Shown piece after piece: positions 54,327 through 64,000 of a DNA stretch of 64,000 nt. Origin of the DNA: Streptomyces bambusae (lineage in GTDB: Bacteria > Actinomycetota > Actinomycetes > Streptomycetales > Streptomycetaceae); contig NZ_WTFF01000006.1 of NCBI RefSeq assembly GCF_019400985.1, forward strand, positions 1 to 64,000, written 5' to 3'. Position 1 is the first letter of the stretch, and each line of letters opens with the position of its first letter. The notes under the pieces were generated by a model that worked only from the letters and a program-made list of their open reading frames with translations, was not told the DNA's origin and did not search any database. The translations under genes and the position numbers were made by a program.

Positions 54327-54608
54327 CGCCTGCCGGCGTGCTCCCGCCCCGGGACCGGGGCGGGGGCACCCGGCCGGGGGCGCGCCCCCCCGCGCGGACG
54401 CCCCGTCCCCCATCCGTCGGGGGGGGGGGGCCGGGGGGGCCCCCCCTCCGCCGTCGGACGGCCGGACCTTTTGTCGGGAGTGGCCCTGTTCTGCGGACGG
54501 CGGGTTAGACACGGTGTCGGGGGCCCGGGGGGCCGGGATGCCGCAGGCGTATGCCACAACACCCCCCTCCCCCTCCGCCACCTCGCCGACAGCACCCGCC
54601 CCCGGGTC
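54327..54608. other. Extremely G/C-rich gap with a 12-base G run
   Basis: 282 bases between pepN paralogue 1 and the AbiEi-like gene. 54419-54430 is an unbroken run of 12 G, followed by CC, seven G and eight C. Runs like this are error-prone in sequencing and unstable in replication. The probable true start of the next gene (ATG 54538) lies here. Confidence 0.7.
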
Positions 54609-55511
54609 ATGACCCTCGCCCAGCTCCGCGAGCACGGGGTCTCCGCCTCCGAGGCCGCCGACCGGCCCTGGCAGCAGATCCTGCCCGGGGTCTTCCTGCT
54701 CCACCCCGGGCCGGCGACCAGCGAGGAGCGGCTGCACGCGGCGCTGATGTACGCCGGCCGGCGCGGCGGCGAGGCGATGATCACCGGGCTGGCGGCGCTC
54801 GCGCTGTACGGGTTCGCCTCCGGGCCCCCGCTGCTGGCCCTCCAGCACATCGACGTCCTGGTGCCGAGCACCCGGCGGCTGCGGTCGGCCGGCTGCGCCC
54901 GCCTGGTGCGCACCCCGCACCCGCCGCGGCCGTTCGAGGTGACCGGGCTGCCGGTGGCGCCGGTGGCCCGCGCCGTGGCCGACGCCGTGGCACAGCTCAC
55001 CGACGCGGTCACCGTGCGGCGGCTGCTGAGCGAGTCCGTCCGCGCCGGGCACTGCGAGCCGTCCGCGGTCGTACGGGAGCTGACCGTGGCGCGGCTGCTG
55101 AGCCGGCCGCACGTGGTGGACGCCGTGGAGTCGCTGCTCGCCGAGGGCCGGGCCATCGCCGAGGACCGGCTGTACCACCTGGTGCGCGGCTACGAACTGC
55201 CCGACCCCGTCTGGAACGTGGACCTGCGGATCCCCGGGGGCCCGCACCTGGGCAGCGTGGACGCCTACTGGCCCGACCACGCAGTCGCCGTCGAGATCGA
55301 CACCCGCGCGCCCCGCCAGGGCGAGGACGAGCAGTGGTCGGAGGCCGTCCGCAAGCGCGACGCCCTGGAGCAGCTCGGGGTGACCGTCGTGCACATCACC
55401 CCGCGCAAGCTGCGCGACTACCCCGAGCAGCAGGCCGCGGTCGTCCGGACCGCCCTGACGGCGGCCGGCGACCGCGAGCCCGCCGCCTACCTCGTGGTGC
55501 TGCCGAGGTGA
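54609..55511 (+). CDS. AbiEi-like protein with endonuclease-type C-terminal domain
   Basis: 300 residues from ATG 54609. The N-terminal part (LAQLREHGVSASEAADRPWQ, LPGVFLLHPGPATSEERLHA, MITGLAALALYGF) follows the winged-helix plan of AbiEi-type antitoxins. The C-terminal part (GSVDAYWPDHAVAVEIDTRA...RKRDALEQLGVTVVHITPRK) resembles the DUF559/Vsr-like fold with Asp and Glu in active-site places. No AbiEii toxin is adjacent. ATG 54609 lacks a ribosome site. One extra C in the C run at 54559-54564 would join the frame to ATG 54538 and give MPQAYATTPP then LPLRHLADSTRPRVMT, which looks like the natural start. Function unknown. Confidence 0.7.
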   Translation: MTLAQLREHGVSASEAADRPWQQILPGVFLLHPGPATSEERLHAALMYAGRRGGEAMITGLAALALYGFASGPPLLALQHIDVLVPSTRRLRSAGCARLVRTPHPPRPFEVTGLPVAPVARAVADAVAQLTDAVTVRRLLSESVRAGHCEPSAVVRELTVARLLSRPHVVDAVESLLAEGRAIAEDRLYHLVRGYELPDPVWNVDLRIPGGPHLGSVDAYWPDHAVAVEIDTRAPRQGEDEQWSEAVRKRDALEQLGVTVVHITPRKLRDYPEQQAAVVRTALTAAGDREPAAYLVVLPR

Positions 55512-56446
55512 GGGGCGGCCGCAGAGCCGGGCGGCGCGGCGGCCGGCCCGCCGGCCGGAGGGTTTGCCGGAGGGTTGGCCGGCGAGTACTCCGGGGTGCT
55601 CCAGCGGAGCCGGCCCGCCGGCAGGCTCTCGACGACCGAGGCGATCGTGAAGACGGTGGTACGCGCGCCGTCCGGCCCGAACTCCACCCGGGCCCGGCCG
55701 CTGAGCTGGAGCAGTCCCCCGCTCTCCCAGTGCGGGAAGAGCAGCCCGGCCCGCGGGTCGGCGGTGAGGTTGCCCAGGGTGAGGAACATGCTGTTGCCGG
55801 GGTAGTCCGCCCAGGCCAGCTCGGTCGCGGAGCGCACCTGGACGAAGCCCGGGTTGCCGCCGCGGTGGCTGGCGTCGACCCCGTCCTCGGCGGTGGTCGC
55901 GATGAAGAACGTGTCGGCCCCGCGGACCGTCCGCGCCTGCCCGTCGGTGAGCTGCTCCCCGCGCCGGAGCACGCCCGGCCCTTCCGGCTCCACCTCCAGC
56001 GGCTGCCGTTTCTGCAGGTACTTCGGGCAGTTGGCGAACACCTGCTCCGCGTCGACGGTGAAACCTCCCGCGACCGTCGCCGGCGTGAGCGTGCCGTTGA
56101 GCCGCATCCGGCGCCGGGTCCGCGGGTCGAGGGCGATCGTGCCCACCGCGGTGCCGTCGGCGGCCAGCGCCCCGGCGAGCGGGTCGCCCGCCGGGAGGCC
56201 GCCGTCGACGACGAGCCGGTGCGCGCCCTGCGCCCTCATGAAGCCGGGCGGCCCCGTGAGGTGTGAGGCCCACATCCGGCCCGCCTCGTCCGCCGCGCCC
56301 ACGACCAGGAACGGCTGCTGAGCCAGGAAGGCGGCGGCCACGTCCCGGATGCCGGGGGTGATGGAGCGGCCGACGTGGTCGGCGAGCTCGCGTACGCCGA
56401 CCCGGTCCTGGACGGCGCGCGAGCCCTGGTGGTAGGCGCCGGCCAT
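55487..56446 (-). CDS. Pyridoxamine 5'-phosphate oxidase-family protein
   Basis: 319 residues with a PNPOx-like split-barrel, FMN- or F420-binding fold (ADTFFIATTAEDGVDASHRG, SMFLTLGNLTADPRAGLLFP), after an N-terminal domain that repeats part of the fold (QPFLVVGAADEAGRMWASHL). Such proteins in actinobacteria include flavin reductases and oxidases; substrate unknown. ATG 56446 overlaps the stop of the VOC gene (TAATG), so the two form an operon. The 3' end overlaps the AbiEi-like gene by 25 bases, convergent. The tail is Pro/Ala-rich (NPPANPPAGGPAAAPPG). Confidence 0.85.
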   Translation of the reverse strand: MAGAYHQGSRAVQDRVGVRELADHVGRSITPGIRDVAAAFLAQQPFLVVGAADEAGRMWASHLTGPPGFMRAQGAHRLVVDGGLPAGDPLAGALAADGTAVGTIALDPRTRRRMRLNGTLTPATVAGGFTVDAEQVFANCPKYLQKRQPLEVEPEGPGVLRRGEQLTDGQARTVRGADTFFIATTAEDGVDASHRGGNPGFVQVRSATELAWADYPGNSMFLTLGNLTADPRAGLLFPHWESGGLLQLSGRARVEFGPDGARTTVFTIASVVESLPAGRLRWSTPEYSPANPPANPPAGGPAAAPPGSAAAPHLGSTTR

Positions 56447-56907
56447 TAGAAGAATCCGCAGGTCGGAGCGGTTCCGCTGGGAGCCGGAGCGCCCTCGGCG
56501 CCGGTCGGTACGGAGATCTCCAGCCGGGTGCCGTCGGGGTCGTGGAAGAAGATCCCGCCGGAGGCCGCGCCCTCGCCGTGGGCGACCACGCCCTCGTAGG
56601 CGAAGTCGACGCCGAGCGCGCGCAGCCGCTCCTCGTACGCCCGGACCTCCTCGACGGTGCCCGCGGAGAACGCCAGGTGGTGCAGGCCTGCGGCGGCCGG
56701 GGCGAAGGCGCCTTCGGCCTGTTCCCACAGGGTCAGCACGAGTGCGCCGTCCTGGCCGAGGAAGGCGTAGCGGCGGCCCTCTTCCTTGCCCTCGCCCAGC
56801 AGCTCGAAGCCGAGGGTGTCCCGGTAGAAGCCGAGCGAACGCCCGAGCTCGGTGACGTTGAGGCCCACGTGGCCGGTGCTCAGTTTGCTGATGACGGCAG
56901 TCGTCAT
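56446..56907 (-). CDS. VOC-family (glyoxalase/dioxygenase fold) protein
   Basis: 153 residues, one VOC module pair: STGHVGLNVTELGRSLGFYR (first metal His), GLHHLAFSAGTVEEVRAYEE and FFHDPDGTRLEIS (Glu ligand). Likely metal-dependent; members act on small toxic or aromatic molecules. ATG 56907 has AAGGGA 7 bases upstream. First gene of the VOC-PNPOx operon, divergent from the CGNR regulator. Confidence 0.9.
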   Translation of the reverse strand: MTTAVISKLSTGHVGLNVTELGRSLGFYRDTLGFELLGEGKEEGRRYAFLGQDGALVLTLWEQAEGAFAPAAAGLHHLAFSAGTVEEVRAYEERLRALGVDFAYEGVVAHGEGAASGGIFFHDPDGTRLEISVPTGAEGAPAPSGTAPTCGFF

Positions 56908-56934
56908 GACAGTTCCCTTCCCCTTGCCGTGCTG

Positions 56935-57015
56935 TTCTAACCTTCTAAATCGAAGTTAAGGGTTAGAAGATCGCGTGTCAACCGCTCACGTACCCTTAAG
57001 GGGTTAGTGAGTGGA
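56935..57015. promoter_or_regulatory. Operator region between VOC operon and CGNR gene
   Basis: Inverted repeat TTCTAACC (56935-56942) / GGTTAGAA (56961-56968), plus a third half-site GGGGTTAG (57000-57007) beside the palindrome CCTTAAGG (56994-57001). The patch is A/T-rich. Its place between a CGNR regulator and a divergent operon suggests it is the regulator's binding site. Confidence 0.6.
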
Positions 57016-57029
57016 GTACGGAGGCGCAG

Positions 57030-57590
57030 ATGACGGGGACGGACCCGCGGCCGCTGACCGGCGAGCCGGTCTCCCTGGACCTGCTGAACACCCGGTGGAT
57101 GCAGGACGGCGAGCCGGTGGACCTCTTCGCCGGAGCAGCGGGGCTGACCCGCCTGGAAGGCCTGGCCATCTGGCTGCGCGCCAACGGGCTCGAGAGGCGC
57201 TTCCGCGCCGACGCCCCGACCCTCGTCCACCTGCTGACCGCCCGCGAGGCCCTCGCCCGGGCGGTCGCCGACCCGGCCGACCCCTCGGCCCTGGCCCTGC
57301 TGGACGGCGTACTGGAGCACGGCCGGATCCGGCTCACCCTGGGCGCGGACGGCCAGGGCGAGCGTGCGGAGTTCCCCGATCCCGCCTGGGGGCCGGCCTG
57401 GACCGCGGTCCGGGACTACCTGGGGCTGCTGGCCGCGGGGCCCGGCCGGATCCGGGCCTGCGCGTCGAACGCGTGCGTCCTGCACTTCTACGACACGTCG
57501 CGCAACGGCACCCGGCGCTGGTGCTCGATGGCGGCGTGCGGCAACCGCGCCAAGGCCTCGCGCCACTACGCGCGCACGCGCGAGCGCTGA
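57030..57590 (+). CDS. CGNR zinc-finger / ABATE-domain putative regulator
   Basis: 186 residues. N-terminal ABATE domain (about 1-130; LTGEPVSLDLLNTRWMQDGE, LTAREALARAVADP) and C-terminal CGNR zinc finger: CASNACVLHFYDTSRNGTRR, WCSMAACGNRAKASRHYART. CGNR proteins are predicted stress-responsive transcription regulators. ATG 57030 has GGAGG 5 bases upstream. Divergent from the VOC-PNPOx operon with repeated GGTTAG elements between them, so it probably controls that operon and itself. Confidence 0.9.
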   Translation: MTGTDPRPLTGEPVSLDLLNTRWMQDGEPVDLFAGAAGLTRLEGLAIWLRANGLERRFRADAPTLVHLLTAREALARAVADPADPSALALLDGVLEHGRIRLTLGADGQGERAEFPDPAWGPAWTAVRDYLGLLAAGPGRIRACASNACVLHFYDTSRNGTRRWCSMAACGNRAKASRHYARTRER

Positions 57591-57863
57591 ACGCGCCGGA
57601 TCTGTCACACCCCCGCAGCGGCCGCCGTGCCGACGACTTCTGACGCGCGCTCATAAAGTCTACAAATCCACTCCATGACCCCGACGGGTCGTACCGCTAT
57701 GCCCGGGTACGGCCCCGATGGCGCATACCCCGCGCTGGCGAGATACCGCCAATGACGGGTACGGGTCAATAACAACTCTCCCCAAACACTTGTCACGTAG
57801 GCAAAGCTGACCGGTCATCCGGCACCGAAATCCGGACCGTTTCTTCCACTCACAGGGATGCTG

Positions 57864-60800
57864 ATGACCCTCGAATCCCCCAGCTCCATATCCGGGGCCA
57901 GACGCGCTGCCCGCGTCGCCGCGGCCGCGGGCCTGGTCGCCGCGCTCGTGGCGGCCGGCACCGTGCCCGCGTTCGCGGCCGGCAGCGCCGACGACCCGGG
58001 TGCCTCCGCGCCGGTCAAGTCCGCAGACAAGAAGCTCGGTTCGGCCGATGTCGAGCTCCTGCAGCAGGCCCGCGCGAAGGGCGAGCAGAACGTCACCGTG
58101 ATGGTGGCGACCGCCCCCGGCAAGACGAAGCAGGTGGCCGACCAGCTCGACGCCGTCCCGGGTGCCTCGGTCGGCAAGACGTACGACGACCTCGGTTACG
58201 TCCGTGCCACCCTGCCCACCGACAAGGCGGAGGGTGCGCTCAAGGCCGCCGCCAAGCTGGACTCCGTGCACGGCATGGACCTGCGCCACGAGATCCAGCT
58301 GCCCGACCCGCGCCCCGACGCGGACCGCAACGGCGGGGCGGCCGGGAAGACGGCCACCCAGACCTACACGGCGCCGGACAAGAACACCCCCGCGAAGAAC
58401 CCGTACAACCCGTCCTTCGAGACGGGCGCGGTCGACTTCGTGCAGAACAACCCGCAGGCCGACGGCCGCGGTGTGACCATCGGCGTCCTGGACTCGGGTG
58501 TCGACCTCGGCCACCCGGCCCTGCAGACGACCTCCACCGGCGAGCGCAAGATCGTCGACTGGGTCACCGCGACCGACCCGATCACCGACAGCGACGCCAC
58601 CTGGCGTCCGCAGGTCACCGCGGTCAGCGGCAGCGAATTCACCGCCGGCGGCCGCACCTGGAAGGCGCCCGCGGGCTCGTTCCACTGGAGCCGCTTCAGC
58701 GAGTCCATCACCGCCAACGGCGACATGGCCGGTGACGTCAACCGCGACGGCGACAAGACCGACCAGTTCGGCCTGCTGTACGACGCCGCCGCCGGCACCG
58801 TCCGCGTCGACACCGACCAGGACGGCGACTTCACCAACAACGAGCCGATGAAGCCGTACAAGGACGGCTACCAGGTCGGCTACTTCGGTACGGACAACCC
58901 GGACACCCAGGTCGCCGAGCGCATCCCGTTCGTGATCGAGATCCGCAAGGACGTCCCGATGGACCCGTTCGGCGGGGACTGGGTCGGCAAGAAGGCCGAC
59001 TTCGTCAACGTCGGCATCATCGAGTCCGAGCACGGCACGCACGTCGCCGGCATCACCGCCGCCAACAGCCTCTTCGGCGGCAGGATGAACGGCCAGGCGC
59101 CCGGCGCGAAGATCGTCTCCTCGCGCGCCTGCTCCTGGTCCGGCGGCTGCACCAACGTCGCGCTGACCGAGGGCATGATCGACCTCGTCGTCAACCGTGG
59201 CGTGGACATCGTCAACATGTCGATCGGCGGCCTGCCGGCGCTGAACGACGGCAACAACGCGCGCGCCGAGCTCTACACCAACCTGATCGACAAGTACGGC
59301 GTGCAGCTGGTGATCTCCGCGGGCAACTCCGGCCCCGGCCTGAACACCATCGGCGACCCCGGCCTCGCGGACAAGGTCATCAGCGTGGGTGCCGCGGTCT
59401 CCAAGGAGACCTGGGCCGCCAACTACGGCTCCGGCGTGACCACGCCGTACGCCATGTTCCCCTTCTCCTCCCGCGGCCCGCGTGAGGACGGCGGCATGAC
59501 GCCGACCATCACCGGTCCCGGCGCGGCCATCAACACCATCCAGACCTGGCTGCCCGGCGCGCCCGTGAAGGAGGCCGGCTACGAGCTCCCGGCCGGCTAC
59601 GGCATGCTCCAGGGCACCTCGATGTCCTCGCCGCAGGTGGCGGGCGCCAGCGCCCTGCTGATCTCCGCCGCCAAGCAGCAGGGCATCAAGCTGGCCCCGG
59701 CGACCCTGCGCACCGCGCTGGCCAGCACCGCCAAGGAGATCCCCGGTGTCCCGGCGCACGCCCAGGGCGCGGGCCTGATCGACATCGTCGGCGCCTGGGA
59801 GTCCATCCAGCGTGACGCCAAGGCCAACGACTACTCCGTCAAGGCCCCGGTCGACACCGCGCTGGACCAGTTCCTGAAGACCCCGGGCTTCGGCACCGGC
59901 GTCTACGACCGCGAGGGCGGCCTCAAGGTCGGCCAGAAGAAGACGTACAACGTCGTGGTCACCCGCACCTCGGGCGTGAAGTACGGCACCCGCCACAACC
60001 TGAGCCTGCGCGGCAACGACGGCACCTTCAAGATCCTCGGCGGCTACGACTACGCCACGCTGCCGCTGAACAAGCCGGTCACCATCAAGATCGAGGCCAA
60101 GCCGAAGACGGCCGGCGTGCACAGCGCCATCCTCCAGCTGGACGACGAGTCCACCGAGGGCGTCGACAAGCAGATCCTGTCGACGGTCGTCGTCTCCGCC
60201 CCGCTGACCCAGCCGGCGTACGGCTTCTCGGACACCTCGTCCGTGCAGCGCAACAGCCACAAGTCGTACTTCGTCACGGTCCCGCAGGGCGCCAAGGCCC
60301 TTGAGGTGGCCCTGGGCGGCCTCGCGGCCGGCAGCCAGACCCGCTTCATCGCGATCCACCCGTACGGCACGCCGGTCGACCCCACGTCGACGGTCAACTG
60401 CTACCCGAACTACGACAACCCGGCCAACACCTGCCGCCCGGACGTGCGCTCGTACCAGAACCCGCAGCCGGGCGTCTGGGAGATCGAGGTCGAGTCCCGT
60501 CGTACGTCGCCGCTGCTCGACAACCCGTACAAGCTCGATGTGACGCTGCTCGGCGCGGCCTTCGACCCGGCGGTCAAGGTCCTGCCCGAGGTCAAGCAGG
60601 GCACCCCGGCGCCGGTCCAGTGGACCGTCAAGAACGAGGCCGCGGCCATCTCCGGCGGCAAGCTCAAGGGCGGCCCGCTGGGCTCGGCCAAGGTCGCCAA
60701 GCCGACCATTGCCAACGGCGAGGAGCACACCTCCACGGTCGTCATCGGTGAGGGCGTCTCGCGCCTCGACGTCGCCATCGGCGGCGTCTCGGACGCCGGC

Positions 60801-61181
60801 GCCGACCTCGACCTCGAGGTCTACAAGGACGGCGTGAAGGTCGGCTCCTCCGCGGACGGCGACTCCGAGGAGGCCGTGAGCCTGGCCAGCCCGGCCGCCG
60901 GCACCTACACCGTCAAGGTGATCGGCTACGCGGTCCCGGCCGGCTCCACCACGTACGACTACCGCGACGTGTACTTCTCCGCCACCCTCGGCTCCGTCCA
61001 GGTGGACGAGTCGGCCGCGGTGAACCTCGCCAGCGGCGCCTCGGCGGCCGTCTCGGCGAACGTCCTGGTCAGCGCCGCCGCTCCGGAGGGCCGCCAGTTC
61101 TTCGGCCAGCTCCAGCTGCTGAGCGGCCGCGGCACCCCCGCGGGCACCGCGAGCGTGCAGATCGAGAAGGTCACCCCGTAA
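57864..61181 (+). CDS. Secreted S8 (subtilisin-like) peptidase, tripeptidyl-peptidase type
   Basis: 1105 residues. Signal peptide about 1-38 (RRAARVAAAAGLVAALVAAG, cut near AFAA), I9-like propeptide, then an S8 domain with Asp210 (IGVLDSGVD), His390 (ESEHGTHVAG), Asn488 (ISAGNSGPG) and Ser586 (QGTSMSSPQ). The 180 residues between Asp and His are an unusually long insert with calcium-loop-like DVNRDGDKTD and DTDQDGDFTNN. About 500 C-terminal residues are beta-rich and include a pre-peptidase C-type domain near residues 940-1030. Long subtilases like this in Streptomyces act as tripeptidyl peptidases. Start at ATG 57864 (AGGG 6 bases away); ATG 57858 is also possible. Confidence 0.9.
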   Translation: MTLESPSSISGARRAARVAAAAGLVAALVAAGTVPAFAAGSADDPGASAPVKSADKKLGSADVELLQQARAKGEQNVTVMVATAPGKTKQVADQLDAVPGASVGKTYDDLGYVRATLPTDKAEGALKAAAKLDSVHGMDLRHEIQLPDPRPDADRNGGAAGKTATQTYTAPDKNTPAKNPYNPSFETGAVDFVQNNPQADGRGVTIGVLDSGVDLGHPALQTTSTGERKIVDWVTATDPITDSDATWRPQVTAVSGSEFTAGGRTWKAPAGSFHWSRFSESITANGDMAGDVNRDGDKTDQFGLLYDAAAGTVRVDTDQDGDFTNNEPMKPYKDGYQVGYFGTDNPDTQVAERIPFVIEIRKDVPMDPFGGDWVGKKADFVNVGIIESEHGTHVAGITAANSLFGGRMNGQAPGAKIVSSRACSWSGGCTNVALTEGMIDLVVNRGVDIVNMSIGGLPALNDGNNARAELYTNLIDKYGVQLVISAGNSGPGLNTIGDPGLADKVISVGAAVSKETWAANYGSGVTTPYAMFPFSSRGPREDGGMTPTITGPGAAINTIQTWLPGAPVKEAGYELPAGYGMLQGTSMSSPQVAGASALLISAAKQQGIKLAPATLRTALASTAKEIPGVPAHAQGAGLIDIVGAWESIQRDAKANDYSVKAPVDTALDQFLKTPGFGTGVYDREGGLKVGQKKTYNVVVTRTSGVKYGTRHNLSLRGNDGTFKILGGYDYATLPLNKPVTIKIEAKPKTAGVHSAILQLDDESTEGVDKQILSTVVVSAPLTQPAYGFSDTSSVQRNSHKSYFVTVPQGAKALEVALGGLAAGSQTRFIAIHPYGTPVDPTSTVNCYPNYDNPANTCRPDVRSYQNPQPGVWEIEVESRRTSPLLDNPYKLDVTLLGAAFDPAVKVLPEVKQGTPAPVQWTVKNEAAAISGGKLKGGPLGSAKVAKPTIANGEEHTSTVVIGEGVSRLDVAIGGVSDAGADLDLEVYKDGVKVGSSADGDSEEAVSLASPAAGTYTVKVIGYAVPAGSTTYDYRDVYFSATLGSVQVDESAAVNLASGASAAVSANVLVSAAAPEGRQFFGQLQLLSGRGTPAGTASVQIEKVTP

Positions 61182-61201
61182 GGGCCTGACCGCGTGAAGG
61201 A

Positions 61202-61236
61202 GGGGCCGGTGTCCGCCACGAGCGGGCACCGGCCCC
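61202..61236 (+). terminator. Terminator of the S8 peptidase gene
   Basis: 15-bp stem with one T-G pair (61202-61216 with 61222-61236), loop CACGA, 20 bases after the stop. Confidence 0.85.
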
Positions 61237-61247
61237 TTCGCGTGTGA

Positions 61248-62384
<1,137 letters not shown>

Positions 62385-62426
62385 CCGCCCTCCGCCCCGC
62401 CCCGCGCAACCCGCGCCGACGCCACG

Positions 62427-62455
62427 GGAGGGCACCCGGAAATGGGGTGCCCTCC
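62427..62455 (+). terminator. Terminator of asd
   Basis: 11-bp perfect stem (62427-62437 with 62445-62455), 7-base loop, 42 bases after the stop. Confidence 0.85.
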
Positions 62456-62511
62456 GCTTCGGCATGCGTGCAAGGATGGCCGCGACCGTCACCATCGAAG
62501 GAGATGAACGC

Positions 62512-64000
62512 GTGCCTGGCACGAACCTGACCCGTGAAGAGGCTCAGCAGCGGGCGAAGCTGCTCACCGTCGACTCGTACGAGATCGACCTCGACCTGAG
62601 CGGGGCGCAGGAGGGCGGCACGTACCCGTCCGTCACGACCGTGCGCTTCCGGTCCGCCGAGGCGGACGCGGAGACCTTCATCGACCTGGTCGCGCCCACC
62701 GTGCACGAGGTCGTCCTCAACGGCACCCCGCTGGACGTGGCCGCCGTCTTCCAGGACTCGCGGATCGCGCTGGAGCACCTGCAGGCCGGCGCGAACGAGC
62801 TGCGGGTCGTCGCGGACTGCGCGTACACCAACACCGGCGAGGGCCTGCACCGCTTCGTCGACCCGGTCGACGACCAGGCGTACCTCTACACCCAGTTCGA
62901 GGTGCCGGACGCCCGGCGCGTCTTCGCCAGCTTCGAGCAGCCCGACCTGAAGGCGACCTTCCAGTTCACCGTGAAGGCCCCCGAGGGCTGGACCGTGATC
63001 TCGAACTCGCCGACCCCGGCGCCCGCCGAGGTCAAGGACAACGTCTGGGTCTTCGAGCCGACGCCGCGCATCTCCACGTACATCACGGCTCTGATCGTCG
63101 GCCCGTACCACGCGGTGCACAGCAGCTACGAGGGCCCGGACGGGCAGTCCGTGCCGCTCGGCATCTACTGCCGTCCCTCGCTGGCCGAGTTCCTCGACGC
63201 GGACGCGATCTTCGAGGTCACCCGGCAGGGCTTCGACTGGTTCCAGGAGAAGTTCGCCTACGCCTACCCGTTCGCGAAGTACGACCAGCTCTTCGTGCCC
63301 GAGTTCAACGCGGGCGCCATGGAGAACGCGGGCGCGGTCACCATCCGCGACCAGTACGTCTTCCGCTCGAAGGTGACGGACGCGGCGTACGAGGTGCGCG
63401 CCGAGACCATCCTCCACGAGCTCGCCCACATGTGGTTCGGCGACCTCGTCACCATGGAGTGGTGGAACGACCTGTGGCTGAACGAGTCGTTCGCGACCTA
63501 CACCTCCATCGCCTGCCAGGCGTACGCGGAGGGCTCGAAGTGGCCGCACGCGTGGACGACGTTCGCCAACTCCATGAAGACCTGGGCGTACCGGCAGGAC
63601 CAGCTGCCGTCGACCCACCCGATCATGGCCGACATCCGTGACCTGGACGACGTCCTGGTCAACTTCGACGGCATCACCTACGCCAAGGGCGCCTCGGTGC
63701 TCAAGCAGCTCGTGGCGTACGTCGGCATGGACGAGTTCTTCAAGGGCGTGCAGGCGTACTTCAAGACGCACGCCTTCGGCAACACCCGCCTGTCGGACCT
63801 GCTGGGCGCGCTGGAGGAGACCTCCGGCCGCGACCTGGCCGCCTGGTCGAAGGCGTGGCTGGAGACGGCCGGCATCAACATCCTGCGCCCGGAGATCGAG
63901 ACCGACGCGAACGGCGTGATCACCTCGTTCAAGGTCCGCCAGGAGGCCCCGGCGCTGCCGGCCGGCGCCAAGGGCGAGCCGGTCCTGCGCCCGCACCGCA
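62512..64000 (+). CDS. pepN: Aminopeptidase N (M1 family), 5' part
   Basis: 496 codons up to the window edge, open to the end. Starts VPGTNLTREEAQQRAKLLTV from GTG 62512 with AAGGAG 8 bases upstream. GAMEN at 268-272, HELAH at 302-306, third zinc ligand Glu325 (WLNESFATY). Similar along its length to the gene at 51771 but clearly diverged (for instance GAMENAGAVTIRDQY against GAMENPGMVTFREEY). The C-terminal helical domain lies outside the window. Probably the housekeeping PepN of the genus. Confidence 0.94.
   Translation, partial: MPGTNLTREEAQQRAKLLTVDSYEIDLDLSGAQEGGTYPSVTTVRFRSAEADAETFIDLVAPTVHEVVLNGTPLDVAAVFQDSRIALEHLQAGANELRVVADCAYTNTGEGLHRFVDPVDDQAYLYTQFEVPDARRVFASFEQPDLKATFQFTVKAPEGWTVISNSPTPAPAEVKDNVWVFEPTPRISTYITALIVGPYHAVHSSYEGPDGQSVPLGIYCRPSLAEFLDADAIFEVTRQGFDWFQEKFAYAYPFAKYDQLFVPEFNAGAMENAGAVTIRDQYVFRSKVTDAAYEVRAETILHELAHMWFGDLVTMEWWNDLWLNESFATYTSIACQAYAEGSKWPHAWTTFANSMKTWAYRQDQLPSTHPIMADIRDLDDVLVNFDGITYAKGASVLKQLVAYVGMDEFFKGVQAYFKTHAFGNTRLSDLLGALEETSGRDLAAWSKAWLETAGINILRPEIETDANGVITSFKVRQEAPALPAGAKGEPVLRPHR

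Noticed and set aside
51744-56273. 1509-codon minus-strand frame
   Set aside because: Antisense to pepN paralogue 1 and the AbiEi-like gene; no domain recognised.

Overview
The window is high-GC actinobacterial DNA and almost certainly a Streptomyces chromosome. Gene order (rne - mre/pbp2/rodA - ndk - folC - valS - clpX - clpP2 - clpP1 - tig ... rpiB - permease - sodF - dsbA-like - pepN - asd - pepN) is the conserved core order of that genus. GTG starts, strong GGAGG-type ribosome sites and long perfect terminator hairpins without T tracts all fit.

Layout. (1) 1-2.9 kb: 5' end of rne, a TIGR03936/DUF2344 protein that appears to start at CTG, a repetitive membrane protein and a vapBC pair. 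(2) 2.9-6.5 kb: B12-binding-type radical SAM protein and a CYTH/CHAD protein. (3) 6.5-12.7 kb: rodA, pbp2, mreD, mreC, mreB, the cell-wall morphogenesis cluster. (4) 13-18.3 kb: ndk, DUF4233, folC, valS. (5) 18.5-24.4 kb: two secreted or membrane proteins, then clpX, clpP2, clpP1 (with a ClgR-type box) and tig. (6) 24.5-24.8 kb: tRNA-Pro(TGG) and tRNA-Gly(TCC), in opposite orientation. (7) 24.79-30.92 kb: a decayed integrative element of AICE type in the 3' half of tRNA-Gly, bounded by 64-bp perfect direct repeats. Its integrase has lost an internal segment, its excisionase and GntR regulator are fused tail to head by a deletion, and the regulator carries an amber stop. Four cargo genes are intact: a NERD protein, a Nudix hydrolase, an AlbA_2/ATPase protein of foreign base composition and a CxxC protein. 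(8) 30.9-32.7 kb: three more accessory-type genes, including a ParB-like DUF6551 protein. (9) 32.7-40.3 kb: HD hydrolase, PLP decarboxylase, an 18-bp minisatellite, a DUF4232 lipoprotein, a TmrB-like ATPase and three secreted bulb-lectin paralogues in tandem. (10) 40.4-50.9 kb: SpoIIE-type phosphatase, Eis-like GNAT, Nei-type glycosylase, rpiB, three APC permeases, bioY and sodF with a Nur box. (11) 51-64 kb: mycothiol-type oxidoreductase, pepN paralogue, AbiEi-like protein, PNPOx/VOC operon facing a CGNR regulator, a large secreted subtilase, asd, and a second pepN cut by the window edge.

Functionally, the core parts cover lateral-wall synthesis (MreBCD/PBP2/RodA), protein quality control (trigger factor and ClpXP) and peptide or amino acid use (two M1 aminopeptidases, a secreted subtilase and three permeases). 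The best candidates for something new are the immobilised element with its retained cargo, the lectin array and the repeat-driven region at 34.4-35.5 kb. All calls come from reading the sequence and remembered family features; no database search was run.
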